Below, piece after piece: positions 25,855-35,917 of a DNA stretch of 64,000 nucleotides. The stretch spans positions 1-64,000 of the forward strand of contig JALHMZ010000009.1 of the NCBI GenBank assembly GCA_022843785.1, given 5' to 3'. The notes beneath the pieces are model-generated. The model saw only the letters and a program-made list of their open reading frames with translations. It was not told where the DNA came from and searched no databases. This DNA is from Nitrospira sp. GTDB taxonomy: Bacteria > Nitrospirota > Nitrospiria > Nitrospirales > Nitrospiraceae. The translations under genes and the position numbers were made by a program. Within the stretch, counting starts at the first letter, position 1. Each line of letters begins with the position of its first letter.

Positions 25855-26967
25855 ATGACAATCAAGTACACCTCTGAGCAGGTACAGGTGGCCTGGGAGC
25901 GGCAGGTGCCCGCCGCCGCCGCCATCGAATCCCGATATGCTGACGGCATCGCCATCTACGGGGCAGGGTTTGTCGGGACGTGGGCGTCGCAATATCTGCA
26001 ATCCCGGGGAGTTCGCATCACAAAATTCATCGACAGCGACAGCCGCAAGATTGGAAAAGAAGTGAACGGCATTCCGGTCGTTGAGCCCAGCCGCGATGAG
26101 CTGGCTTCTGCCCATGCGTTGTTTATCGCAGCCCGCCATGCCGTTCCCGAAGTGGATCGGATGATGGCTCCCTACGGCTGTCCGACACTTTCCTTCGATG
26201 GATATTTCGTTTTGCGCAACTATGACCGGCTCTGTGCGATTCGCGACCAGTATCTGGGGGACATCCGTTCGGTGCAGGTCTTCAACGCATTGCTGATGGC
26301 CATGCTGACCGGCAGCACAGAGCCCTGCCGCGCCGTGATGGATAAGGACATGTATTTCTGTCTGCCCGAGTTCAGCGGTAATTTTGACGAGACCTTTGTC
26401 GACGCCGGGGCATTTGTCGGCGACACCGTGGAACGGTTTGTCTGGGAGAATCTCGGCACGTTTCGGCATATCTATGCTTTCGAGCCAGGCCTGAAACAAT
26501 TTTATGCCATGCAACAGCGTGTGCAGCGATTGGCGTCGGAGTGGGCCTTTGACCCTTCCTCTGTGTCTCTGGTCAGAGCGGGTCTGTCGGATGCAGCCGG
26601 TCGGATGGCGTGCACGTTCGTCAATGACGCGCCATTGCGGCATGGGTTGTCCGGCGTCATGGCTCCATCCGGCCCGGGGGACGGCGATGAGACAACGGCG
26701 CAAGTGCTGACGCTGGATGCCTATCTCGCCGGCAGGCCGGTGAGTTTTCTCAAGGCGGACGTCGAGGGGATGGAGATGGAACTCTTACGGGGAGCCGCGC
26801 AGACGATCCGGAATGGCAAACCCAAAATGGCGTTGTGCATCTACCATTATCCCAGCCATCTCTATGAGGTGGCTGAATATGTTCGGAGCCTGGTTCCGGA
26901 ATACCGTTTCGCGCTCCGGCAGCATGCGCCGCTGTTTGGCGACTTTGTGCTGTACTGTTGGATCTGA
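25855..26967 (+). CDS. FkbM-family methyltransferase with N-terminal Rossmann-like domain (copy 2)
   Basis: A 370-residue protein with the same two-part layout as the 22391 gene. IAIYGAGFVGTWASQYLQ sits near residue 25, with FIDSD after it. The FkbM part holds FVDAGAFVGDTVERF, YAFEPG, QVLTLDAYL and FLKADVEGMEMELLRGAAQTI. The ATG 25855 has GGGAGAAGGG upstream, whereas the upstream frame extension overlaps the previous gene and lacks a site. Likely an O-methyltransferase for island sugars. Confidence 0.84.
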   Translation: MTIKYTSEQVQVAWERQVPAAAAIESRYADGIAIYGAGFVGTWASQYLQSRGVRITKFIDSDSRKIGKEVNGIPVVEPSRDELASAHALFIAARHAVPEVDRMMAPYGCPTLSFDGYFVLRNYDRLCAIRDQYLGDIRSVQVFNALLMAMLTGSTEPCRAVMDKDMYFCLPEFSGNFDETFVDAGAFVGDTVERFVWENLGTFRHIYAFEPGLKQFYAMQQRVQRLASEWAFDPSSVSLVRAGLSDAAGRMACTFVNDAPLRHGLSGVMAPSGPGDGDETTAQVLTLDAYLAGRPVSFLKADVEGMEMELLRGAAQTIRNGKPKMALCIYHYPSHLYEVAEYVRSLVPEYRFALRQHAPLFGDFVLYCWI

Positions 26968-27031
26968 TCGGCGGTGCGATGACCACATCGACGATGCAAC
27001 GAATCATCACTGAATGGACAAGAGGGAGCAC

Positions 27032-27823
27032 ATGACGCCCATCGAACAATACCGACAGGATATGGCCAACCGGGTTGCGACCTATCGTTCCAATGCCGGC
27101 TTGCAAACTGCAGCCCGGTCTTTCTTTGACCAGATTGGTATCGGCAAGGCCGACTACGTGTACAACTTTACCTGGTTGGGAGTTCCGATCCTGCAAATCC
27201 CTCAAGACCTTCAGGCTATGCAGGAGATTGTTTGGCACGTGAAGCCTGACTTGATCATCGAGACGGGGGTGGCATGGGGAGGTTCCCTGATGTTCACGGC
27301 GTCCTTGCTTGCCATCCTGGAGGCCTGTGGGGAAATCGAGCAGGGGCGTGTTCTGGGCATCGACATTGAGATACGCCCTCACAATAAGGAAGCGATCAAA
27401 GCCCATCCGTTGTCGAAGAAAATTACCCTGCTGGAGGGGTCGAGCATCGGCGATACGATGACGAAGCAGGTGCACGCGATTGCGGCGCAGCATAAGCGGG
27501 TATTGGTGTGTCTGGATAGCAACCATACGCATGACCATGTGTTAGCGGAGTTGGAGGCCTATGCCCCCTTAGTCAGTCCGGGGAGTTACTGCCTCGTCGG
27601 CGACACGATCATTGAGGACGCCCCGGCGTCGATGACCGCTAAACGCCCGTGGGGCAGAGGTAATAGCCCGAAGACGGCAGTCTGGGAATACATCCGGCGA
27701 CTGAACGACGAAGGCCGTATGGACAGAGCCGGTAACGCTCTCCGGTTCGAGATCGACCATAGCGTCGAGGACAAGATCGTGCTTACCGGTTCTCCGGATG
27801 GTTATCTGAAGCGCGTCAAATAG
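27032..27823 (+). CDS. Cephalosporin hydroxylase (CmcI)-family methyltransferase-like protein
   Basis: A 263-residue protein. The conserved features are YNFTWLGVPILQIPQDL, PDLIIETGVAWGGSLMF (SAM-loop-like), GIDIEIR, and CLDSNHTHDHVLAELEAYAPLV with acidic and His ligands. Despite the family name, most members near glycan genes are thought to be sugar O-methyltransferases. AGAGGGAG precedes ATG 27032; ATG 27014 is an alternative. Downstream is a glycosyltransferase after 42 nt. Confidence 0.82.
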   Translation: MTPIEQYRQDMANRVATYRSNAGLQTAARSFFDQIGIGKADYVYNFTWLGVPILQIPQDLQAMQEIVWHVKPDLIIETGVAWGGSLMFTASLLAILEACGEIEQGRVLGIDIEIRPHNKEAIKAHPLSKKITLLEGSSIGDTMTKQVHAIAAQHKRVLVCLDSNHTHDHVLAELEAYAPLVSPGSYCLVGDTIIEDAPASMTAKRPWGRGNSPKTAVWEYIRRLNDEGRMDRAGNALRFEIDHSVEDKIVLTGSPDGYLKRVK

Positions 27824-27865
27824 GGGAGCCTGGCTGAGCGCATACGGTAGACAGGTCTTCTATGC

Positions 27866-29188
27866 ATGAAGGCCCTGGCCGATCGGATCGTTGACGTGAT
27901 CAATCTGTTGCACATCACAGCACATTTGGGAGGAGGCGTGGGGAAGGTGCTGGCTCGCCTTGCGGCGGAGTCTCGACGCCGACAAGCCGGAATCACGCAT
28001 ACGGTGGCTTGTCTGGAGACGATAGAAAAGACTCAGTTCGTCGAACAGTTTCAGGCGCAGGGGGGGCAGCTGCTGCTCTGCCCGTCCCCACAAGAATTGG
28101 ATAGGCAGATTCGTCTGGCCGATATTGTCCAGCTCGAATGGTGGCATCATCCCGTGGTGGCAGGATGGATGTGCAGTGGGGAATTGCCTCCGATGCGCCT
28201 GATTGTGTGGAGTCATGTGTCAGGATTGCATGCGCCTGAAATTCCCCCTGCGTTTGCTGCGACCCCGCATCGCTTTCTGTTCAGTTCGCCCTGTTCGCTC
28301 GAACACCGTGCCTTGGCCGGGCTTATGAGTAGGATCGGAGAGCGACTGGGTGTCGTTGTCAGCTCAGGCGGATTTTCCGATATGCCGGCGCCAGCTGATC
28401 GTTCATATGGTGGCCCCCTGCGAGTTGGGTATCTGGGCACTCTGAACTTTGCCAAACTGCATCCCCGGATTCTTGATTTTGTCGCGGCGGTCCGGTTGCC
28501 TGATTTTCGTTTGGCGTTAGTGGGCGATCCGACGACAGGGGCGAGACTTCTGACGGAAGCCGCTGCCAATGGATGTGAACGGCGACTCGACGTGCGCGGC
28601 TATCAAACTGACATTGCACACGAGCTCGCGAGCTTCGATGTCTTGGCCTATATCCTCAATCCGCTTCATTATGGGACAGCTGAGAACGCCTTGCTTGAAG
28701 CCATGGCGATGGGAGTCGTTCCCATTGTGCTCGACAATCCGGCCGAGCGGTATTTGGTTCGGCACATGGAAACCGGTGTCGTGGTGCAGGATCCCGGGGA
28801 ATTTGCCGATGTGCTGGACTGGTTGGCGACACATCACGCGGAGCGTGCCAGGCTGTCCGCGAATGCGGCGGCGGCTGTCCGTGCGGCATTTGCCATTGAG
28901 CGTACAGCAGAGAGCCTTCAGAGTCATTACCAGGCTGTGTTGGCTGAAGACAAGCGCTCGTTTGATTTGCGTCCGATCTTTGGACGGGAACCGGCCGACT
29001 GGTTTCGTTCCTGCCAGGGGGATGAAGTCTGGCGATTCAGCGACGACCGCGATTCAAGACCGGTCGCCGGCCGTGGGCCTGAGTTTCTCTACGAGCGGAC
29101 CAAAAGTTCGGTATTCCATTACCGAACGGTCTATCCAACCGATGGGCGTCTCGCGTCCTGGGCGCACGCGCTGGCTGCCGAGCAATAA
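27866..29188 (+). CDS. GT4-type glycosyltransferase
   Basis: A 440-residue GT-B enzyme. The N-terminal half starts INLLHITAHLGGGVGKVLARL, the sugar-acceptor domain with a Gly-rich loop. The C-terminal half shows VGYLGTLNFAKLHPRIL, a central LALVGDP strand, and ENALLEAMAMGVVPIVLDNPAERYLV, which contains the E-x7-E-like donor-binding region. The last 80 residues are unusual. No membrane segments are visible, so it is probably cytoplasmic. Target and sugar are unknown. Confidence 0.82.
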   Translation: MKALADRIVDVINLLHITAHLGGGVGKVLARLAAESRRRQAGITHTVACLETIEKTQFVEQFQAQGGQLLLCPSPQELDRQIRLADIVQLEWWHHPVVAGWMCSGELPPMRLIVWSHVSGLHAPEIPPAFAATPHRFLFSSPCSLEHRALAGLMSRIGERLGVVVSSGGFSDMPAPADRSYGGPLRVGYLGTLNFAKLHPRILDFVAAVRLPDFRLALVGDPTTGARLLTEAAANGCERRLDVRGYQTDIAHELASFDVLAYILNPLHYGTAENALLEAMAMGVVPIVLDNPAERYLVRHMETGVVVQDPGEFADVLDWLATHHAERARLSANAAAAVRAAFAIERTAESLQSHYQAVLAEDKRSFDLRPIFGREPADWFRSCQGDEVWRFSDDRDSRPVAGRGPEFLYERTKSSVFHYRTVYPTDGRLASWAHALAAEQ

Positions 29189-29431
29189 CGTCCTACCTGC
29201 AGAAAGTGCCTACCTGGTTGGAGTCCTTAGCTTGATCTTCTATTGAGGCCAGGGCTGATTCTCCAGCCTCGAACCCTCGTTGATGGCGTGTCTTTAGCGC
29301 CGGCGACATCGCGCCGGAGTAGTTGGAGCAGGAAGCGGCTACAGTTGGCCCCGAGTATTCGGCTGGCACAGGGATTGCTGAATGGCATAGGGCATCACTG
29401 TGCCTCACGTGTTTCCTATGAGGGGAATTCA

Positions 29432-32400
29432 ATGAGCACTCATACTCCGCTCCTGACGGTCGGCCTCCCGGTGTTCAACGGCGAACTCTATCTTGCCGGT
29501 GCGATCGAATGCATCCTGTCACAGTCCTTCCGTGACTTCGATTTTATTATTTCCGATAACGCGTCGACCGACGGGACGCAAGACATCTGTCAGCATTATG
29601 CGAAACGAGACCGGCGCATCCGATACTGTCGTAATTCAGTGAATCTGGGGGGGGCCAAAAATAGTGACTTGATTCTGGATATGGCCCGAACGGAATTCTT
29701 TGCGACGGCCTCCCACGACGACTATTTCTCGCTCAATTACCTTGAATCGTGCCTGGCCACGTTGCAGAGATCGGCGAACGCTGTCCTCTGTTGTCCTGCT
29801 CAGGTGGTGTTCCTCGATCCTCGCGGGAATCCGACAAGGTTCCAGCCCAATTTCGATGCAACCGGAATGGACATGATCGGGCGGATGCATGAGCTGGTGA
29901 ACAGGCTGGGGTGGTACGCCTATTACGGCGTGACACGTACCGAAGAACTCCGGTCCATTTTGAAAGATATGAGCCGCTATCGATATGCCTACGGCGGCGA
30001 TGTCATTTTAATGGCCACGGCGTTGTTGCGGGGAGAAATCGTTGCGGCTCCGCGGACGACGTTCTTTTATCGGGAGCCGTACCGGGCGAAGGAGTTTGCC
30101 ACCCACGTGGAAGAAATCCTGCCTGGCTCGAAGGCCCCGGCTCGCCCGTACACGGGGCTGGCCCGGGACCTGCTGCAGGTCGTTCAGGATTCAGTGTTGC
30201 CGTCTGACATGAAGTCCGATGTCTGCATGGAGATGCTGAAGACGATGGCAGATCAGCAGGAATGGGTCATCGTGCTGTCGAGGGAAAACAGCGGCGGAGG
30301 GATCGGGGAATTGACGGCCGGACTGCCGCCGGCGATGCCGGTCGGTCCCGGTACGGACGGGAAGAACAGGGCTGGGAGGCGACGGTTGAAAGAGGTGTCC
30401 GCCAAACCGCGGCTCGCCGTGGTCGCTCCGTTTCCCGTCTCTCCATCCCTGACGGGCAGTGAGCAACGAACCTTTCATCTCTATCAGGCTTTCCTCAGCG
30501 ACTATGATGTGGACCTTATCACATTTGCCGGTCCGGATAGGCCCGCCGGCGAGTTCCAGCTCGGTCCGGGGTATCGGGAGATTCGCATCGCCAAGAGTCG
30601 GATGCATCTCCGGAAGGAAGAGGAACTGAATCGGTTGGCCGGTATGCCGGTGGAGGACATCGGCATGATCATCCATGCCGGGGAAACGCCGGCCTATGCG
30701 GCTGAGTTGCGCAAGAGATTGACGGAGGCCGACATGGTCTGTGTCAGCCATCCCTACATGTTCCCTGCCGTCACCCAAGTGTGGCGTGGTCCTGTCTTGT
30801 ATGACGCGCACCATGTTGAGTGGGATGTACAACGGCAGCGGATTCCTGACTCGCCGGTCAAAGACACTCTGCTCAAGGCAGTCGAGCAAGTCGAACGTGC
30901 TTGCGCGAACCACAGTGAAGCGATTCTGTGCCGCTCCGGGAAGGAGCAGCTGCGTCTGAGTGAACTCTACGGTGTGCCGCTCAACCGCGTGCATGTCGTG
31001 CCCAACGGTTATGCATCGGACCGTGTGGCATTCCTGAGTATGAGAGACCGCAGAGCCCGCATTGCAGCCGAGCATCTGCCTCCCATTGCCTTGTTCATCG
31101 GCGAACATCATCCTTCCGATAAGAAAGCCGTGGAGCATATCCTGGCCTATGCCGAGGAGTTGTCGGACATACAGTTTGTCGTGGCTGGAACCGTGTGCCG
31201 GGGATTCCCCGACGGAGGAGGCCCGAAGAATGTGCGCTTCGCCGGTCCGGTAGGTGAAGAAGATCGGAAACGGTTGCTTGCCATCTCGACGGTTGCCCTC
31301 AACCCCATAGAGCACGAAGCGGATAGGAGTCTCAGCATCGTCGAATGTTTCGCCGCGGGTATTCCGGTCATAAGTACCGGATCCGGTGTGGAGGGACTGG
31401 AATGCGGGGAGTGCCCGCCGTGCCGGCTGTGTGACATCGACGAGTTTCCTTCGGCGATCCGTCAGGTGGTATCTCAGGCGGACGCGAAAGAGATCAGTGA
31501 ATTGGTGGAGCAGGCCCGTGTCCACGCAGAACGCTGTTTCGAATGGAAGGGGATTGCCAAGCGATTTCTGGACGACGCGAATCTGCTTTTGAGCGCCGGA
31601 TCGGAATGCCCTGTCGACAGTGCGCCTTCGTTGCCCGTGTCGGTGACCAGATCTGCGCCATCTTCACCGGGGAAGAGTCAGGAGGGCGCCCTTGGTATCA
31701 ATGTCATCGGACATGTGAGCGGCAATCTTGGCGTAGGGGTCACTGCGCGCAGTGTGGTACGCACGCTGCTTGATCGAGGATGCAACGTCTCGATCCTTGA
31801 TCTCGATCCGGGATTGCAACGAGGAGGCCAGGACAAGACCTATCGCGATCACATGGTGGGGTCATGGACCCAGTTGCCGCACGAGATCACGCTCTTTGTG
31901 CTGCCGCCGACCGCTATTGCAATGTTGTATGAGGGGTCGCGCACACTGTTCTCGGACCGGCGTCTCAACGTTGCGTTCAGCATGTGGGAGTTGCCCGTGC
32001 TTCCTGCGGCCTATCGAGCGTCGCTCGAATCGCTCGATTGTATTGTGGCGGAATCGGAATATATTCGCCATGCGTTTCAGGTCAATCTGTCCGGTGTCCA
32101 TACCTCCTACGCGCCGCATCCCATCTACCTGCCTGACGGAATCGTCGGCGATCGGAGCCGGTATGGATTGCCTCAGGACAGCCTGGTTTTCGTCACGGGA
32201 TTTGAACCGCTCAGCGATGTAGAGCGGAAGAATACGCGTGCGGTGATCGACGCGTTTCGCCTGAGCCTGGGGGAAGACCCTCGTGCGTACCTTGTGATCA
32301 AGGTCAACAACCCCATGGACAAGGGGCAATGGCATGAGTCGGTCACGGCGCTCCAGACCTACGCGCGCGAACACCCCCGAATCCGCTTCATGACGGACGC

Positions 32401-35400
32401 CTTCACCTATGAAGAAATTCTCGGGCTGTACGCGACGGCAGACGTGTTTGTCTCGCTGCATCGCGCGGAGGGGCTCGGGCTGGGCATGATGGAAGCGATG
32501 GCTCTCGGGAAGCCGGTCATTGCCACCGGCTGGTCCGGCAATCTTTCCTTCATGGATCACCGGTGCGCGTGTCTGGTTGGGTATCGGCTGATTCCGCCGA
32601 ACGGGACCTTGGACATGTACCGCCATGAAAATCTGGGATCCGGGGCGGTCTGGGCCGATCCCGACGTCGGAGACGCCGCCGACTGGATGCGCCGGCTTGC
32701 CGACGATGGGACCCTGCGATCAGAAATCGGTGAGAAGGCAGGGGCTCATATGGCGGCGTTTCAGGAACGTGCAAGGCGAGGCGATTTCGTCGATGAAATA
32801 GAGGTGCTCTGGCGTCATAAAAAGCATCTCCTGACCGGTGGTGATAGGGGACAGCCGGTCGATCCTCCGAGGCCTGTAGCGGAGCAGCAGAATCCTGCGA
32901 GTCTTGGCGTATCAAGCGGGGGAAGCCTGCGGCCGCTTCGAATTCTCTTTCAGAACCGGCCCACTGCCAAATCCCATCCCGGCGGGGACACCGTTGTGAT
33001 GGATCTTCTCCGTCGCGAACTGGAGCGTCTGGGCCATTGTGTCGACGTTGCCTTGGGGCCTCATGATCCGACGGGGTATGACCTCATTCAGGCATTTAAC
33101 TTTGCCACGCCGGAAGTCACCGAAAACTATGCGCGCAAAGCTGTGGCAGCGAATGTGCCTCTGGTTGTGGCTGCCATTTATGAGGACTGGCCGCTGTTCC
33201 TCAACAAGAGTCTAGCGATGACTGAGGCGTTGCGTGACTACCTGCAAGGGGGAAGAAACGAGCTGATCTTTCGAGAGGGCGCCCGTCGGGTGAAGCGCCT
33301 GCCCGCTGCCAAGCGCGCCGAGAATGAGTATGCGGCGAGACATTCCGCATGCCTGCTGGCCTGGAGCGATTCAGAAAAGGCACGATTGCTCAGGGACTAT
33401 CCCGGTTGCCGGGTGGAGGTGGTCGCGCTTGGCGCGGATCACTTCCACCCGAAGGACATCGGGCCGGATCTTTTTCAAAATACGTATGGGGTGAAGGATT
33501 TTGTCCTGTGCGTCGGCAGATTGGAAACGAGAAAGAATCAACTGATGCTGCTCAAAGCCCTGGAACACGACCCCGTTCCAATTGTGTTTCTCACGGGTGG
33601 GTTCAGTTATCAGCCCAACTACGTCAAGCTCTGTCAGATGTTCGGGCGCTCGGCCAAGACGCTGTTCCTGGATCGTGTGTCCGATGAGATGTTGGTGTCA
33701 GCCTATCGGGCGGCCCGAGTGTTGTGCATGCCCAGTTGGTATGAATTGCCGGGTCTCGTGGCGCTGGAAGCCCTCCAACTCGGGTGTCCGGTTGTCGCCT
33801 CGCGATGGGGAACGTTGCCGGACTATGTGCCTCACGGTGTGGAATATTGCGAACCCGACGATCCCGATGACATTCGGGCGGCTCTCCTCACGTACGACAA
33901 CAAGAGACGTTCGGAGGGGACGCAGGAACTGGTGCGTCAGTTCCGGTGGCGTGACACGGCGGCGCGATTGGTGGCGGTGTATGAGGAGGTGTTGCGCCGG
34001 CATGGGCAGAATTCTAAACCGCCCAATCAGAGCGAATCGGATGCATGTGGAAACACGGATATGGCGTCGCGCGAGGAGAACTCTGTGAGCCCAACATTTG
34101 ACTGTTCGATCATTATTCCGGTCCAAAACAACGTCGAGTTGACCAAGCAATGCCTCACGGCGCTCTCGAAAATTCCCCAGGATATCGAATACGAGGTGAT
34201 CGTGGTCGACAACGACTCGACGGACGGCACTCCGGAGTTCCTCGCCTCCTTGGGAGGTGACGTGCAGATCATTCGCAACCGTGAGAACCTCGGATTTGCC
34301 AAGGCCTGTAACCAAGGGGCGCAAGCGGCCACGGGGACGTATCTTGTGTTCCTGGGCAACGAGATCATCCCGCAGAATGGCTGGCTGCGAGCACTCGTGG
34401 GAGAAGTTGAAACGCATCCTGAGGTTGGCGCCGTCGGCAGCAAGGTACTGTATGGCGATGGTACCGTACAGCATGCGGGGGTGGTGTTTTCCCGTTCCGA
34501 TCTCTCCCCGTACCGCATGTATCACCACGCAGCGGCGGATCTACCGGGCGTGAACGTCCGCCGAGAATTTCAAGCCGTGGCCGGAGCCTGCCTGCTGATT
34601 CGGCGCACGTTGTTCGAAGAGCTCGGACGCTTTGATGAGGGCTTCCAGGATGGATTCGAGGATGTGGATCTGTGTCTCAAAGTCCGTGAGAAGGGCTATC
34701 GGGTCGTTTATCAGCCGAGGAGCGTGCTCTGCTCCCCGGAGAGCCGGTCATCCGGCCGCACACGGCATGATGGGAGCGCTGCGATACGTTTCCGGGAGCG
34801 GTGGGGTGCCCACTGGTGGCTTGCCGACGAGGATCTGCATTTCCACGCTGACGGATACAAACTGATCGGCAACGCAGCGACCGGAGAGTCTGAGCGCGAT
34901 CTACAGCTACTGGAGGGCATCAAGGAGCGCGCCGCATGGGCGCACGTAGCGGCGGCGCAAGCGGCGGCGCACAAGCAAGACTGGAGTGGTGTCAAGCGCG
35001 AGCTGGGTCTCGTGCAAGATTGGCCGCGCGATCCGTCCGTACTGTCCTGGGCCGCCATGGTATGCGAGAAACTTGGAGAGCCGATCCTCCAGCAATCCTT
35101 TCTTGTCCGCTATCTTGATCTGAACGAATCGCCAGCGGTGCGCCTTTCGCTGGCGCGTGCCCTGCTGACGCAAAAGAGTCTCACTGAAGCAGAGCGGCAT
35201 CTACGTGCACTTCTTACCGGTTCCCCCACCCATGCCGAGGGACTATTGTTGCGAGGGGTGCTCTGTATGCAACGCGAGCAATATCGAGAGGCCGAAGAGT
35301 CATTCTCGCTTGCCATGCAGCATGGGGCCGACCGTAGAAAATGTTTGATGGGGATGGGGATGGCATCGCTGGGGCGCGCCTATGCGCAGGGAGCCTGGGA

Positions 35401-35716
35401 GCAATTTCTTCTCGTGCTGGCTGACCATCCGGACGATGCCGAGGCTGTCCATTGGCTGCTGCGGGCCGGCACAGCTCAGAATCGCTGGGCCGAGTTGAGC
35501 GGTCACTTGCGGCAATATGTGTCGCGCAACCCCGGCGATCTTGCGGTGCGATTTGCACTTGCAGGCACGCTGGTTCGCGCGGAGCGGATCGACGAGGCTC
35601 GTCGTGAGCATGATGCGCTACAGGCGATTGCGCCGGAGTTTGACGGATTAGCCGACCTCGGGCGGATGATTGCCGGTAAGGAAACGGTGCTGGCCATGGA
35701 AGCCGCGCAGACCTAG
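29432..35716 (+). CDS. Giant multidomain glycosyltransferase (GT2-GT4-GT4-GT4-GT2-TPR)
   Basis: A 2094-residue protein, the largest in the window. Start at ATG 29432 with GAGGGG just upstream; the frame runs further up, but without a ribosome site. Order by residue: GT2 (1-320; LTVGLPVFNGELYL, SDNASTDGT, ATASHDDYF); GT4a (325-720; PFPVSPSLTGSEQRTFHLY, CFAAGIPVIST); GT4b (755-1130; NVIGHVSGNLGVGVTARSVV, EGLGLGMMEAMALGKPVIAT); GT4c (1165-1530; SHPGGDTVVMDLLRREL, VALEALQLGCPVVAS); GT2b (1555-1815; SIIIPVQNNVELTKQCL, DNDSTDGT, DGFEDVDLCLKVREKGY); then TPR-like helices to the end. Five catalytic modules in one chain suggest assembly of an oligosaccharide by one scaffold, perhaps on flagellin. GT4b may be the least canonical. 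Confidence 0.9.
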   Translation: MSTHTPLLTVGLPVFNGELYLAGAIECILSQSFRDFDFIISDNASTDGTQDICQHYAKRDRRIRYCRNSVNLGGAKNSDLILDMARTEFFATASHDDYFSLNYLESCLATLQRSANAVLCCPAQVVFLDPRGNPTRFQPNFDATGMDMIGRMHELVNRLGWYAYYGVTRTEELRSILKDMSRYRYAYGGDVILMATALLRGEIVAAPRTTFFYREPYRAKEFATHVEEILPGSKAPARPYTGLARDLLQVVQDSVLPSDMKSDVCMEMLKTMADQQEWVIVLSRENSGGGIGELTAGLPPAMPVGPGTDGKNRAGRRRLKEVSAKPRLAVVAPFPVSPSLTGSEQRTFHLYQAFLSDYDVDLITFAGPDRPAGEFQLGPGYREIRIAKSRMHLRKEEELNRLAGMPVEDIGMIIHAGETPAYAAELRKRLTEADMVCVSHPYMFPAVTQVWRGPVLYDAHHVEWDVQRQRIPDSPVKDTLLKAVEQVERACANHSEAILCRSGKEQLRLSELYGVPLNRVHVVPNGYASDRVAFLSMRDRRARIAAEHLPPIALFIGEHHPSDKKAVEHILAYAEELSDIQFVVAGTVCRGFPDGGGPKNVRFAGPVGEEDRKRLLAISTVALNPIEHEADRSLSIVECFAAGIPVISTGSGVEGLECGECPPCRLCDIDEFPSAIRQVVSQADAKEISELVEQARVHAERCFEWKGIAKRFLDDANLLLSAGSECPVDSAPSLPVSVTRSAPSSPGKSQEGALGINVIGHVSGNLGVGVTARSVVRTLLDRGCNVSILDLDPGLQRGGQDKTYRDHMVGSWTQLPHEITLFVLPPTAIAMLYEGSRTLFSDRRLNVAFSMWELPVLPAAYRASLESLDCIVAESEYIRHAFQVNLSGVHTSYAPHPIYLPDGIVGDRSRYGLPQDSLVFVTGFEPLSDVERKNTRAVIDAFRLSLGEDPRAYLVIKVNNPMDKGQWHESVTALQTYAREHPRIRFMTDAFTYEEILGLYATADVFVSLHRAEGLGLGMMEAMALGKPVIATGWSGNLSFMDHRCACLVGYRLIPPNGTLDMYRHENLGSGAVWADPDVGDAADWMRRLADDGTLRSEIGEKAGAHMAAFQERARRGDFVDEIEVLWRHKKHLLTGGDRGQPVDPPRPVAEQQNPASLGVSSGGSLRPLRILFQNRPTAKSHPGGDTVVMDLLRRELERLGHCVDVALGPHDPTGYDLIQAFNFATPEVTENYARKAVAANVPLVVAAIYEDWPLFLNKSLAMTEALRDYLQGGRNELIFREGARRVKRLPAAKRAENEYAARHSACLLAWSDSEKARLLRDYPGCRVEVVALGADHFHPKDIGPDLFQNTYGVKDFVLCVGRLETRKNQLMLLKALEHDPVPIVFLTGGFSYQPNYVKLCQMFGRSAKTLFLDRVSDEMLVSAYRAARVLCMPSWYELPGLVALEALQLGCPVVASRWGTLPDYVPHGVEYCEPDDPDDIRAALLTYDNKRRSEGTQELVRQFRWRDTAARLVAVYEEVLRRHGQNSKPPNQSESDACGNTDMASREENSVSPTFDCSIIIPVQNNVELTKQCLTALSKIPQDIEYEVIVVDNDSTDGTPEFLASLGGDVQIIRNRENLGFAKACNQGAQAATGTYLVFLGNEIIPQNGWLRALVGEVETHPEVGAVGSKVLYGDGTVQHAGVVFSRSDLSPYRMYHHAAADLPGVNVRREFQAVAGACLLIRRTLFEELGRFDEGFQDGFEDVDLCLKVREKGYRVVYQPRSVLCSPESRSSGRTRHDGSAAIRFRERWGAHWWLADEDLHFHADGYKLIGNAATGESERDLQLLEGIKERAAWAHVAAAQAAAHKQDWSGVKRELGLVQDWPRDPSVLSWAAMVCEKLGEPILQQSFLVRYLDLNESPAVRLSLARALLTQKSLTEAERHLRALLTGSPTHAEGLLLRGVLCMQREQYREAEESFSLAMQHGADRRKCLMGMGMASLGRAYAQGAWEQFLLVLADHPDDAEAVHWLLRAGTAQNRWAELSGHLRQYVSRNPGDLAVRFALAGTLVRAERIDEARREHDALQAIAPEFDGLADLGRMIAGKETVLAMEAAQT

Positions 35717-35718
35717 CG

Positions 35719-35865
35719 CATATTCGTGAAGCGTATCTCGTCGGGGAAAAGAGCTGATAGCTGATGGCATATAGCACGTGATCGGACGAAGCTTCGATTC
35801 GCTCTCCGGTCCTATGCCATAAGCCATACGCTATAGGCTCTTTCGACTGATTATGCTTCACGAGA
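35719..35865. repeat. Intergenic palindromic element, related to that at 44975
   Basis: Outer arms CGTGAAGC (35725-35732) and GCTTCACG (35855-35862) are perfect inverted repeats. Inner arms GATGGCATATAGCAC (35763-35777) and the CTATGCCAT region (35811-35819) pair imperfectly. The right part (ATACGCTATAGGCTCTTT) has a close relative at 45085-45105, and the left inner arm matches 44983-44997 with one difference. Confidence 0.65.
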
Positions 35866-35917
35866 TATGTGGGCCTTGCTTGGGTTTGGGCAGGCAACCG
35901 GATTGAGGGATAACGAC

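Noticed and set aside
30191..31525. Reverse open frame of 444 codons under the giant glycosyltransferase, and similar ones at 37215-38651, 39018-40088 and 56602-57570
   Set aside because: They are opposite clear protein families, have no ribosome sites and show typical shadow composition.
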